64,000 bases of DNA from Sisyra terminalis (Eukaryota > Arthropoda > Insecta > Neuroptera > Sisyridae): the NCBI GenBank assembly GCA_958496175.1, contig OY292274.1, forward strand, positions 52,338,630 through 52,402,629, given 5' to 3'. Shown in pieces: positions 1-11,902 of the stretch (its first letter is position 1; each line of letters starts with the position of its first letter). The translations under genes and the position numbers were made by a program. Below the pieces are notes generated by a model that worked only from the letters and a program-made list of their open reading frames with translations, did not search any database and was not told the DNA's origin.

Positions 1-512
1 TTTTAACTCAATTGAATGTGTTCACTATCAATCGTATATGCTTTATAAATGTATTTTTATAATTTTGACGATAAATCTAAAATTTCTACACAAAGTTTCG
101 TTTTTGTAATGAATATTTGTTTTAACCAGGGCAGGGAAGTTGGATCTGGAGTTAGCTTAGAGCCATAAAGACAAAATATTTTTGAGGACTAGGAGTCGGA
201 GTAAAATAATTATTTTAGCATAGCCGGAATCGGAGGTATCAAAATTTATCCTGATTCCAGCTTCTAAAAACCTTGGATTGAATACAATACAATAAAAGGT
301 GAAAAATATTTTTTGAAACCGTATTTAATCAAATTTCAATGACATAAAGTTGTATTCAAAATTATTTTTTGATGGTAGCGACTAATGATGAATAAAATAA
401 ACTCATAAGTTATAAAAATATAGACTAGAAGCAGAGCCAGAGTTAAATATAATTTTTTGGCTAATTTTGTCCATCTTCTCAGCTTAGGTCATAACTCTAA
501 TTGATGTATAAT
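1..512. other. Intergenic, possible decayed hAT-like fragment
   Basis: No gene is visible here. From about 129 there is a run resembling the end of hAT-like elements built of short GGAGT/TCGGAGT motifs, with oppositely oriented GATTCCAGCTTC-type sequence near 250-270. No target duplication was found, so this is only a suggestion. The rest is AT-rich and should contain the 3' UTR of the protease that ends at 513. Confidence 0.3.
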
Positions 513-2224
513 TTAAGAACGAATATTATTTAATATCCAATCCATATATGCTGCAACTCTGGTGTATACTCCGGGCAAACCTTCTCTTCCACAAGGTACT
601 GCTCCGAATGAAACAATTCCATGTTGAATCATTCGAGCATCATTGTGTACTTCTCCTGGAAACATAAAAGGTCCTCCACTATCACCGCTACAAGAATCAC
701 GACCCATAGACCCGCCAGCACATAAATGCTGATCAACTATTCGAGTTGAGCGTCTGTAAGTTGAAGAACAGTTTTCATTGGAAATCACTGGTAATGCAAC
801 TGATAGTAAGATGGAACTGCTTTGTGATGTTTCTGTTACTCCCCAACCAGCTACAATTCCCCGTGAACTAGTGAAAAATCTTTGGTCTCCAACTGGAAGA
901 CATATCGGTCTAACGTTTGCTAAAAAGAAAATAGTATTAAATTCATGATCTTATTCCTTGCGTTCCACGAGATGTACGAATCAACTACATATTAACTGAA
1001 AGGTTTTACTACAATACTATTAAGCTCCTGGAACGCAATTATTGTGTAATGTATCACTAAATTTCTTTGATACTTACAATGAAAAGAAGGTCTTCTTCTT
1101 AGGCGTAATAGACCAATATCGTTAATCATATTAGTTCGTGAATATTCAGGATGTGGAAGAATTTGTTCTATTGCAAAATCTTGTACAGGAGGAGCACAAG
1201 CTGTTGAGTTATTTGACATACAATCCCGGCTTGTATCAATATTGTGTTCACCAAGTCTTACTCCAACTCTAAAAATAAATATATTTTTTTTAAATATCGT
1301 ATGTTATTACGTGTGAAGGTCTCCGCAATTTAAAGAAGATTTAATTTTTTAATTTATTTGAATGACTTATTGAATTACATACAATGATCTGTTATCTTCT
1401 AAATTGGTAATACAATGAGCTGCCGTTAAAATGTATCGATCATTAATTAATGTCCCTCCACATCGAAATGCTTGTTGGTTATCTAAAAAAAAGCGATAAA
1501 TTACAATTTGGAACTATTCAATGTTATTTCTTACTAGTTCTGTAACTGAGGAGTGCCATCCAGGGAAATTCGAATAATTCCGTTCTATTACCACCCGAAA
1601 TTCGTCGAAATGTTGACGAACCACAATCTTGAGGATTTATTAAACCGAAATTGCGATGACTGCTGACATCTGGAAACAGCAAAGAATTTCCTACTGATCT
1701 CTGGGAAGAGCAGCAAACTCTTGGAGTTCTGCCGTCGAGACCACATCGTGATCGTTGCAACAATTGTAAATCTTCCGTTGAAAGTGGCTTCGGTTTTTGT
1801 AATATGGATACTAAAGGCCCACAATCTTTGATATTAATACAAGTACCTGCTTCATTGTTCGGCGTTACACAAACGGCTGCTTGTTCTTGGCTTTCTAAAA
1901 AAAAGTACAAATTTTTCTTGTGTCAACACCAGAAAACCGAAAAGAACATAGTCAAGCAGTTATTTATTGACAAGTTCATGCAATCTTAAAATTTCAGCAA
2001 ATTGTAAACTTCAAGTTTCTTAAAAGAAACCTGATATTTTATAAAATGCAAAAGAGTTTTTTATAATAAAATAGCAAAGAAAGGATGTTTAATGGTAAAG
2101 ATACATATATGTATACTTAATAGTTAGGAGATATGCGTTATAACAATGGGATCGTGAAATTCTTACTTGTTATTAATAATAAGTTGAACATAAACAGAAA
2201 ACAAAAAGGCTTAGACTTCATCAT
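513..2224 (-). CDS. CLIP-domain trypsin-like serine protease 1
   Basis: Secreted zymogen protease of the CLIP-B type (easter / grass / prophenoloxidase-activating relatives), acting in haemolymph cascades. Exons (minus): 2167-2224, 1535-1894, 1383-1482, 1078-1268, 513-919; 371 residues and all splice phases close. Exon 1 encodes a signal peptide opening MMKSKPF followed by a Leu/Phe-rich core. Exon 2 holds the clip domain (six Cys ending in VCC) and an activation site after Arg in FRR-ISGG. The catalytic triad is present: His in LTAAHC, Asp in NDIGLL and Ser in GDSGGP. Asp six residues before the Ser (RDSC) predicts trypsin-like cleavage after Arg/Lys. The start ATG is doubled, and I chose the upstream one. 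It is head-to-head with a near-identical paralogue starting at 5269. Family and activity are secure. The specific cascade (Toll, melanisation or clotting) is not decidable here. Confidence 0.93.
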
Positions 2225-2284
2225 TTTAAACAACTATGAATTAATTATCAGAGCCAATTAAAAACAAAATTATAATATGTCTAC

Positions 2285-2440
2285 GATGTCCACTAAGCGA
2301 ACGGCACTGAACTCTGGTAAAGCCGACAACGAAGACTGGAATCTCACAAACTTATCAACATTTTTAATATTTTATTATTCGGCACGGCACACTCTCCTTT
2401 TATATTTTCCATCTATAAAGGACACCAATGTAGCAAAAAT
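2285..2440 (-). promoter_or_regulatory. Upstream block of protease 1, shared with protease 2
   Basis: On the minus strand a block containing GATTCCAGTCTTCG followed by GAGTTCAGTGC (2285-2345) recurs upstream of protease 2 with a few changes. TTCAGT resembles the arthropod initiator. A TATAAAAG motif lies farther upstream near 2398. The block probably covers the core promoter or 5' UTR. The exact transcription start cannot be read from sequence. Confidence 0.5.
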
Positions 2441-4029
2441 TTGATGATCATATGTAGATTATAAAAAAAATAATCTTCTCTATTTATAATAGCATATGGA
2501 AACCAGAAGATAAAAAATTGGGATGCATAATTAAAAAAAATATTCTTTGAAAAAGAAGACAATGTAAAAACTAAAACCGCACGGAAAGTTTTAATATAAC
2601 GACAGTAGGTAGTATGTGCTTCTAATGAGTATCCTAATTATGACCATTATCTTGTGTAAAACAGGCAATTTTTAATTTTTCCCTACATATAAAAGTCATT
2701 CTGGAATTTAAATAATATACTTGCACATGGATATTAACCGCAAAAAAATCCATTTTTTTTTTTGGTAATATAATTGTAAAAGATTGGATATCTTAATTAT
2801 ATTATTCGATGGTATATAAACCCCCAGACTAAATTAAAAAATTGTAATGGCAATATAGCTAAGTAAAATATTTCCTAAGGAAGCTTCATTTTGGACAAAT
2901 ATTGGTTAAGGATAATAATGAATGTAATTAAATAAACATTTTACATATCCAGAAAAACCATTCAAAATTTTTTATTGACATCTTACCATCGCTGTATAAT
3001 TGGTAGTCTTTAGCGCTTGTATGGTTAGTTAAAATCAGAAAACTCAGAAGTATTTGATACATAAGAATCCTTAATCGTCCCGAGATTAGAATCTTACTCT
3101 TACCAATTTCAAAGTGGCCACCTAGACCTCTCATCCACCAGAAATACAAATTGAAAACCTTAAATATTTCTAAATAATGTAAAATAAGCTTAAATCACTT
3201 TAAAAAAAGACAATTTATATAAAAACTGTATATAAAAACCATAAAAACTGTATAAAATTTGAAACTTAATTTTACACGGAGCTTTCCTTAAAAGCTCAAC
3301 AATATCTTTATCTACGCAAATTTAAAAATCATCATTCTTTCGTTCTTTAATTGTGATATATATCCCCCTTATAGTTAAAGCGGACACATCAACTTTAAAA
3401 GATACCTACTTATTGATACTTTAAAATATTTAAATAATTTTTTAATAATAGAAACTTGTTTTGCAAATTCAATACTTCTGCTATTTAATCTTTACTAGCT
3501 ATAGTTATAGAATTTCCATATTTGTTTTATCTCATCTTAAAAGTAGGTACTTGACTTTGATTTTAACTTAACTTTTTTCTTGACTTTGAATCTAACATCA
3601 ATGTGTGTATGTTTCCTATATATAATTTATGACTTTGATTGTTAAAGTAGGTAGGTACATCTAACTATTTCTTCTGCTTTTATAAATTTTATTATGGCGT
3701 TAAATTTTAGTTCTAAATTCTTTGTACCATATCATGTTCAAATTAACGTCATAATCTTTAGGGCAAACACATTTGTCGCTAATTTTCTTCAGTTATTGGT
3801 TTTGATGCTAAAATATGGATTATATTCCTATAATTTTTATTTTACTATACAAAAATGTATTTTCAGTTTAATCGATGATATTCATTACAAACTATTATTT
3901 GCTTGTTACATTTAATTTCTTGATGTTTTTAAGAAGTAAATCCCTTTCCAAGGTAACTATCTTTTTCTTTACTTATACAGTTATGTATTCTTGCTGGTTT
4001 TATTTTTTGTTATAATATATTTGCCAATA
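2441..4029. other. Intergenic between the divergent proteases
   Basis: AT-rich sequence with no supported gene. Short open frames here are low-complexity and look random. Confidence 0.5.
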
Positions 4030-4170
4030 AAAGTTAAAGAAAAATGCACTTTACTCCACTACCTGCATAATGAAATATTGAAAATGGTGGTAAAGTATAC
4101 GGAATCATAATCTTCGGTATGTTACCAGAGTTCAATGCCGTTCACTATTTGGACATTTATGATTTTGTTA
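4030..4170 (+). promoter_or_regulatory. Orphan copy of the protease upstream block
   Basis: The stretch from TGCCAATAAAA (about 4020) through GAATCATAATCTTCGG and CCAGAGTTCAATGCCG to TTGGACAT aligns in order with the upstream blocks of proteases 1 and 2. No signal-peptide exon follows it. It is either a third, gene-less promoter copy left by the duplication or an alternative upstream promoter/5' exon for protease 2. Confidence 0.55.
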
Positions 4171-4539
4171 ATGTTTACATTATAGAAGTAGTACTTTATT
4201 AATTCAGGGTTACTCGAAGTGTAATATTTATCGTTTAATACCTTGAAAATTAATTCGTACCGTTTTCTGTTTATATTTTATTCATATTGTTGTTAACATG
4301 TAAAAATTTTATAAGCATCTACACCTACATTGTTGTCACCCATCTTATATTATTGTATTAGGTATAGGTGAGGGTATGCAGTTTATGAATTTGATTTCTA
4401 TTGTAATTTTTAGTTAGGGCGGTTAATGGTTCAGGTACGATTGTATGAACTATTTTGTTTATAATCTTTATTTGATCATTTTTATTTATTTAAAATTAAA
4501 AGTGAACCAACCAGTTTAATTTAATTAAATTAGTAGCTA

Positions 4540-4861
4540 CAGTAAAGCGTCGCTAATTCGGACATCAAAAATCCGGATCCTTAATAAACCGGATACAACC
4601 GGAGAAAAAAAAAATCTATATAATTATGTATTTAGTTCAGTGCTAAAAAATGCGATGTTGTACAAAGCAAACGATCTATCGGTTTTATTTAAATGCTTTA
4701 ATTACTTAACTAAAACAGTGAATTCTTAATGACTTTAGTAAGTTTTCTTTATGTTTAAGACATCAAACGGTCTTTTTTTCTGGTTCATTTTGAAAACCTG
4801 AACATTTTTATAGTTTAAACAGAGTCCGGTTGCAGTTAATCAGGATATTGACGTTCTACTG
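4540..4861. mobile_element. pogo/Tigger-like MITE
   Basis: Terminal inverted repeats: the left end begins CAGTAAAGCGTCGCTAATTC and the right end closes with GACGTTCTACTG. Both are flanked by TA, the Tc1/mariner-pogo target duplication. Internal CCGGAT motifs are mirrored on both sides. At about 322 bp and with no open frame, it is a non-autonomous copy. Confidence 0.75.
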
Positions 4862-5084
4862 TAGTAAAATGTATTAAGGAGCTCCTTGTTTGAAAATGGT
4901 ACCGTTTAATGCTTTTGTACCGTTAATGTACATGGTACATTTATAGCAAGTAGATTGTGATTCGCTCGAGGGTTCAGTAATTTCCACATGATTATTTTTT
5001 CCTGTATCCATTACATATATTTTTCCTTTGTCTTCTTTTTGGAATATTTTTTTTACTTACATACCTTTAGAATCTTCTTTGCCA

Positions 5085-5225
5085 ATAAAAATAAAGAAAT
5101 TCATAAAAGAGTGGCTGAATAAATATTAATAATGATGGTGTAGTTGGTAAGATTCCAGTCTTCGTAGTCTGGGTTGTCGGAGTTCAGTGCAGTTCATTTG
5201 TAGGACATTTTGTGATTTGTTTTTA
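5085..5225 (+). promoter_or_regulatory. Upstream block of protease 2
   Basis: Matches the block upstream of protease 1: GATTCCAGTCTTCG at about 5151-5164, then GAGTTCAGTGC, then GGACAT, ending some 45 bp before the start codon at 5269. It is preceded by TGCCAATAAAA and CATAAAAGAGTGG. It is the likely core promoter/5' UTR. Confidence 0.5.
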
Positions 5226-5268
5226 ACTCTTTGTGTGAATTAATTAATAGTTGTTCAACTTGTCTGTA

Positions 5269-7503
5269 ATGATGAAGGTTGATATTTTTTTCCTTCTATT
5301 TATGTTCAATTTGTTATTGTTCGCAGGTAAGAATTTTATGTCGCTATAATTTGTCTTATATGCATATGAAGTAAATGTATAGTACAATCCTTATTAAAAA
5401 TGGCATTTTAAATGTTCAAAAAACTTATTAGAAGTTGTTTAAAGTTATTAAAGACATTTTAAATGTAATGATTTCAAATTACTTCAAATGCTTTTTTAAC
5501 AGGAATGCATATTTTTTTTTTCTTTCTTAAAAAGTTTTTATTTTGTTTTTTTTTAACAATGACAGAGGGAGTTTTTGAATTTCTCCCCCTTAAAAAGGCA
5601 CCCCTATAATGAAATCAAAAAAATAAAAATAAAGGAAAGGGAAATGAGTAGAAAAAGTTAAAAGGTAAAATATTGTGGGAAACACAAGAAGGAACTTTTA
5701 AGTTAAACAAAAATGTTAAGATAAGTAAACAAAATTTTAAATTTGTAAACTTACAAGTGTAGATTAATTGGAGGAAATAAAGTTTTATTATATTATAACA
5801 GGAATGCATGCACTTCTACAATTATTTCGTCAAAAATATGTTTTACTTTTGCAAAATTTTCCTTGTTCAACAACTATTTTTAAAAGTAGAGCGTTTATTG
5901 AAACTTCTGCTTTTTTGTTATTTGGATAAAGCATTTAAGTAGTCATTAATTATTTTTTTTAAAACAGTTTTATTTTTTGGCTTACCATTGCTTCAAAGCA
6001 TCCAAAGCTCCTAGTGGCTTTAATATTTTCAACGAAAATCTAATTTTACTCGTCATTGGATTGGTATCCAAAACCTGCTGATCTTCTTGACCATTATGCT
6101 AATTGTAAGCTAAAATAATTTATGGCTTACAAATATATAACTCATACTAATTACCATTAATGTAGATTTGTAATTGATTTTCAAAGTAAATGAGAAATAA
6201 ATAATTACTCTACTTTTTAGAAAGTCAAGGCCAACCAGCTATTTGTTTAACTCCGAACAATGAGGCAGGAACTTGTATCAATATTAAAGAATGCGAGCCT
6301 TTACTATTGGTACTAAGAAAACCGAAACCACTTTCTTCGGAAGATTTGAAATTATTGCAACAATCACGATGTGGTTTCGATGGAAGAACTCCACGCGTTT
6401 GTTGCCCTCTAAACAGAGATTCAACGACAACTACAACGACAACGACCCGAAGACCACTAGTAAATCCATTGTTGTTTCCAGACGTCAGCAACCATCGTAA
6501 TTTCCGTTTGATAAACCCTGAAAATTGTGGTTCATCAACTTCTCAACGAATTTCGGGAGGTGTAAAAACGGAACTGTTCGAGTTTCCTTGGGCAACTCTC
6601 CTCGGTTACAGAAGCAGTAAGTTGAACAGTTCACTAAAGTTATGATAGCTAAAAATATACAGTTTCTAATTTTTTTGCCAGCTGAACGAAGTGGTTTTGA
6701 ATGTGGAGGAACATTGATTAACGATCGATATATTTTAACAGCAGCTCATTGCATTACTAATTTAGCGAAAGATAAAAAATTGTACGTATGAACGATAAGT
6801 TAGTTTCCAACTAACAATTTTTATTTTATGTTCACAGAGCTGGTGTAAGACTAGGTGAACATAACATTGATACTAATCGAGATTGTTTATCAACTAATTT
6901 AACAGTTTGTGCTCCTCCGGTGCAAGATTTTTCGATAGAACAAATCATTCCACATCCCCAATATTCACGCAATTATATGATCCATGACATTGGTTTATTA
7001 CGCTTACGCAAACGAGTTTCTTTTAATTGTAAATATAAGTACAATACGTGGTGGCTAATACCGGAAAGACTTGAATGTTGAATAATCTATTTTTAGCGAA
7101 TGTTAAACCGATATGCCTTCCCGTTGGAAATGAAAGATTCTTCAGCAGTCCCAATGGGGTTGTTGTTGGTTGGGGAGCTACCGAAACTGGGCAAAGCAGT
7201 TCAACTATGCTTAAGGCATTGTTGCCTGTGGTATCCAATGAAAACTGTTCGACCGCTTATCGACTCACAGCTCGAATAATTGATCAGCATTTATGTGCTG
7301 GAGGATTTATGGGTCGCGATTCTTGTAGAGGCGATAGTGGTGGACCTTTCATGTATCCAGGAGTAATTCACAATGACGCCCGAATGATACAACATGGAAT
7401 TGTTTCATTCGGACCTGTTCCTTGTGGAAAAGATGGTTTGCCAGGAGTATATACCAGAGTAGCAGCTTACATGGATTGGATATTAAACACAATTCGTTCT
7501 TAA
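5269..7503 (+). CDS. CLIP-domain trypsin-like serine protease 2
   Basis: Paralogue of the protease at 513-2224, with the same fold and inferred role. Exons: 5269-5326, 6221-6616, 6682-6781, 6838-7028, 7097-7503; 383 residues. A signal peptide (MMKVDIFF plus hydrophobic core) is followed by the clip domain with six Cys ending in VCC. A Thr-rich linker (a run of seven Thr) is absent from the sister and accounts for its 36 extra bases. Activation site is QRISGG. Catalytic His (LTAAHC), Asp (HDIGLL) and Ser (GDSGGP) are intact, and Asp at the specificity position (RDSC) gives Arg/Lys preference. Four of the five exon lengths equal those of protease 1. The first intron (894 bp) holds a MITE. No defect was seen. 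The physiological substrate is unknown. Confidence 0.95.
5389..5504. mobile_element. MITE of the GTTAAAAAGGCATT family, copy 1
   Basis: About 116 bp, inside intron 1 of protease 2. The left end resembles TCCTTATTAAAAATGGCATT and the right end AAATGCTTTTTTAACAGGA, inverted to each other. The same consensus recurs in seven more places in this window. Confidence 0.65.
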
Positions 7504-7768
7504 CTTATTATTAATATACTTTTATATTAATAATTATATACTTATACTTTTATAAATCTCATTAAGATAAAATCATTCTTTGTGTTGCAAACATGTGTTT
7601 TAAATCAAGTTTTTCTGTAAAATCTAAAATCAAGAGAAAATTTTGAAATCTTCTGATGATCAATTAATCTAACTTTATTTCTTGTGGTTTATTGAAAAGG
7701 ACGACCAAATCAGTAACAGGAAAATTAAATTTGGACTAAAAATATTGAAAAACGTAAAATAAAATTAA

Positions 7769-7883
7769 CCCTGATAAAAAAGGCATTTAGAGGCATTATA
7801 TTTAAAATGTCTTTAATAACTTTTCATGACTTCTAATGAATTCTGATGAGATTTTTAAACATTTAAAATGCCTTTTTAACAGG
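7769..7883. mobile_element. MITE of the GTTAAAAAGGCATT family, copy 2
   Basis: A well-preserved copy. CCCTGATAAAAAAGGCATTT at the left and AAAATGCCTTTTTAACAGG at the right form terminal inverted repeats around an AT-rich core of about 75 bp. No open frame. Confidence 0.75.
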
Positions 7884-8154
7884 AAACCTAAAGTATATTA
7901 ATGAGAACCTGTTGTACTCTTTACCAATTTTTGGTTTATGAATTTCGCAGTTTTCTAGTCCATAATTGTTTTTGAACTTTTTACGCATCATTTATTTTTG
8001 TAGCATTATTTTAATTGGTAGTTGTTAGTTGTTTTTTGGTATTTTACTTTTAATTCGAATTCTCATATTGAAATTTTTAAAAATAGAAATGAAGAGTAAA
8101 ATATTATTTTGAATATTCAATTATTTTCTTTTTTTCCCAATATTCTATAGCTAA

Positions 8155-8280
8155 CCCTGTTAAAAAGGCATTTTAATTGTTCAAAAATCACATTTGATAT
8201 AATTTAAAGTCTTTTAAAGTTATTAAAGGCATTTTAATTTTGATGATTTCAAAATGCCTCTAAATGCCTTTTTAATTGGA
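8155..8280. mobile_element. MITE of the GTTAAAAAGGCATT family, copy 3
   Basis: The left end CCCTGTTAAAAAGGCATTTT and right end TAAATGCCTTTTTAATTGGA are inverted repeats. It lies about 270 bp from copy 2 between two protease genes. Confidence 0.75.
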
Positions 8281-10092
8281 AGCACCTTAGCACTGCGTAT
8301 AACAGTCGTTACATAGTTTATAATGTACATACTGTGCATATAAAAATAAATTGTTCTTAGTTTGTAATTATTTATGAAGAGATATTTTTAGCAGAGCTAG
8401 GAAAATACCCACACTTCATTGGATCTAAATTCAATAAGCAAAGCAAGGATAAAATTGTAGTACGGTAAGTCTTAAGGATTTCAATTTCTGCATTCGGTTT
8501 CCTTTAAAAATAGTTACTGGTTTTCGAATAGTTCTTAAATTAATGTGACGATGAATTTCGAAAAAAGTCTATATTGCAATAACCAAATTCATGTCCTGTG
8601 GAATTTTTAAATTATTTTTAAGTAAGAAATCATATAAATCGTTATTGACTTACATTAGTCTTAACAATACATAGTTACAAGCATTCGTTTTCTCTAATAA
8701 GTTAAATATATATCTGATATCTGTTGCTTCCGGTCATTTCCCTGAATTAGATTCTCTTAATAGCTTCTTCCCAAAACCCACCCTGAAATTTAAAAACTAT
8801 TTCCAAATTTAAAATGTAATGAACCATTTTAAACTCCTTGACATTCATTTAATTAAAATCAAAGGAAAAAATCGAAATCCTAACGTGAATATTTTCGTAC
8901 ATGTTGAATGGGTCAGTTTCTCAAACCCAGCGAATTTAAAAAGACCAAAACATAGTCATCTGGCTGCATATAGGTTGCATAGTTCAGATCGTTTAGATTG
9001 CTCTTCATGGGAGCAGTATTTTGAAAGGTTTTAGGCAGAGAAATCATCAAACAACAATAAAAATATTTAAAATTTAAGTAAGCAATATTTTTCAGCTACT
9101 CTACATTTTTATGGAAAATTTTAGGTAAATCAACAAAAAAGAAAAATAATTGGTATACATATCTAAATACATATACATACTTTTTGTAAGAAAATTAACA
9201 CATTTTTATTATAAAATAGTTACACCTAATTTAGATACAGTCCAAAGTATTTGAGAATATTTTAAAATTCATTATAATATTCCAACAAACATACAAAAGT
9301 AAGATTAATAATTGACCTTTAATTAAAAATGTTTTCCCTACCAGAAACTTTTACTTCAATAGTAAAGGTGGTTGACGTGTCGACAGACACGGAAAATCAT
9401 AATATAGCGACCATTAGTCCGTGAAGGAGTCTACATTGCTGTCCTCTGATATATAGTTTTTGCCGTGAACTAATGGTGTTTCGGTGTCCTAGGTCTGTTA
9501 CGACGCGAATATCCAATTTAAGACTATTTTAGCATCATTTAATATATATAAAGATATAATTTGAACTTTAAATGATAAGGTCACAAAAATATTGGCCAAA
9601 TATTACGTTTGAAAATTCACTTGTCTCTCTTTAAAGTTTTATTTATAAATTATAAACTTACTCGTATAACTGCTACTTTTTTAAATTTAATTTAATTGTC
9701 TTTTTTTGCGGTGAAGTAAATAATGATGTTGATGATGATATTGATGAGCTCGTAATATTGTGCATTGGATGAAATAAAAATATTCTAATGGTGTGGAAAC
9801 CGGTCTTAACAAAATGATAAATAAAATATCTTTTACCACTCTATACATAAGGCAAAAGAAGATTTTATACTGCAGACTGAAGACGAGAGAATATTGTGAA
9901 ACTTGATTATAAATTTGAGCGGTATATTGTCAAGGATCTATCAATTTTAAAATGTTTCGTTCAATTGTGTTGTTGTATCATTAAAGTTACAGTAATTTTG
10001 CCACTAATTCAATTTTCAGTAAAATTTCCATAAATATTTCCGCAATAAACCTACCTATTTCATATAAACATATCTACACTATTTACGTAAAT
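8281..10092. other. Intergenic, one imperfect palindrome
   Basis: No gene is supported. At 9367-9515 an imperfect inverted repeat pairs ACCATTAGTCCGTG with GTGAACTAATGGTG, with further matching GACAC/GTGTC and GTCGACAGAC-like arms. It could be another foldback element. Otherwise AT-rich filler. Confidence 0.4.
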
Positions 10093-11852
10093 ATGAATTG
10101 GATTTATCTTTTCTCCATAGGTGAGTAAATTATTAAATTTTAAGAATATTTATCTATAATTTTAAGATTTTTTTTCAAAGTCAAGTTTTTTTCAACAATT
10201 TTACGTATTCATCCAAAAATGATTACCTTGTGAATATATTAACTTGTTTTTATAAAATAAATAAACACTATTGGTTATATTTGTTGACTATTCGTTGAAA
10301 ATAGAATTTAAAAAAATGAAATTCATCAGAAAAAAATACCCGGGAAAATTTGCTTAATTTATCAGTAAATTTAATTGGTAATGAAGAGTTAATTAATATT
10401 AAAACTTTTCTTTTTCCTAGCTCTTATTTTCAACTATCATTACGTTACTGCGGATTGTCCAGGCCAAACTAAATGTATTGCTATCAAATTATGCCCAAAA
10501 CATTTGCTACCGGAATTTGTTTACCCTTGTAATTCTGGACGCGGATTGTGTTGTAAAATACAGGAAAATCTCACAGTATCAAGAATAACTCCTGAATCAA
10601 AAACAATGGCCAAACCTAACAATGAAGACTTGTTTCCATCGAAATGTGGCATAGCGGTCACAGTCAATCGAATTACAAAAGGGAAAGATGCAAGCATTGG
10701 TCAATACCCCTGGATGACTCTTTTAGGATACACACGTAAATGAATAAAAGTGCTTAACCAAAAGGCATTAGTAATAAAAAATATTTTATAGTACCAGAAA
10801 CAAACATCTTGCAATTCTTTTGTGGTGGAACTTTACTTAACAAACGATTCGTTTTGACTGCTGCCCACTGTATTAATTTAAGTGGAGTGGAACTGTAAGT
10901 GTGCTTTACTTAAATATTTAATTTATAAATACTTAATTGCATCTGTTTATTTGCTTTTTAGAACAGCAGTACGCTTAGGAGAACTAAATTTAGCTACGAC
11001 AATTGATTGTTCCAATACTAAAAACGGGACTACATGCGCGGATCCAGTAGTGGATATACCAATTGAGAACAAAATTATTCACCCGGGTTTTAATACTTCC
11101 CTTAAAAATGATATCGCTTTATTAAAACTAAGTAGTGATGCTCCATATTCAGGTAAACTAGTCATAGGCAAAATATGGTTCCTTAGTCGCAGATCGGTAG
11201 ACCTATTTATTTTAGGTACCCATATTACCCTGCGCTGATATGTGTCTAAAGATTTCGATAAAATTCATTTAGAATGATGTTATTTCTTTGCCAATTTTAT
11301 CTTCTACGACCAAAGCACCTTCTATTATCTTAGTTATGTATATTTTAAATTATTACAGATTATATTGCGCCAATATGTTTACCCTTTAATATAAAGATGG
11401 ATAGTTTATCTTCAAAACATATCAAACTGTTTATTACGGGATGGGGAAAAACTGATGCAGGTAATGATTTTTCTTTTATCGGTAAGGCATTTTGCAACAG
11501 ATTCTCATTCTATTCATATTTTGTAGAATCATTAGGTGGGAGTTCGATCCTTCAATATGCGCCAATAATAGCCTGGAATGATACGGCGTGTAATGCTGCT
11601 ATTCCTCCTAACTTGCGACCGATAAGTAACACACAAATATGCGCAGTAGGAAGTTCGGGTGAAGATTCCTGTAAAGGAGATAGTGGAGGCCCTTTAACTA
11701 CTTTTCTGGATGTTGAAAATTCTGATTACAAAATTGTTCAAGTAGGAATTGTAAGCTTAGGCTCAGCCAGTCCTTGTGGAATAGAAAATCTTCCCAGTAT
11801 ATATACACGTGTTGATCAATACTTGACTTGGATTATACAAAATATGAGTTAA
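10093..11852 (+). CDS. CLIP-domain trypsin-like serine protease 3
   Basis: Third CLIP protease, diverged from the pair at 513-7503. Exons: 10093-10120, 10421-10735, 10792-10894, 10962-11152, 11359-11460, 11527-11852; 354 residues with all phases closing. The signal peptide starts MNWIYLF and continues hydrophobic across the first intron. The clip domain is short and ends CC. Activation site is NRITKG. The triad is His in LTAAHC, Asp in NDIALL and Ser in GDSGGP, with Asp at the S1 position (EDSC), so trypsin-like. The 191-bp exon has exactly the length of the equivalent exon in proteases 1 and 2. The last catalytic exon is split by an extra intron at 11461-11526. Its 3' end lies only 50 bp from the convergent FAM161-like stop, so the 3' UTRs probably overlap. 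Confidence 0.93.
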
Positions 11853-11902
11853 ATGTATTCTTAATTAGAATTCTATTTAAATATAAATACAACTACAATA
11901 AC

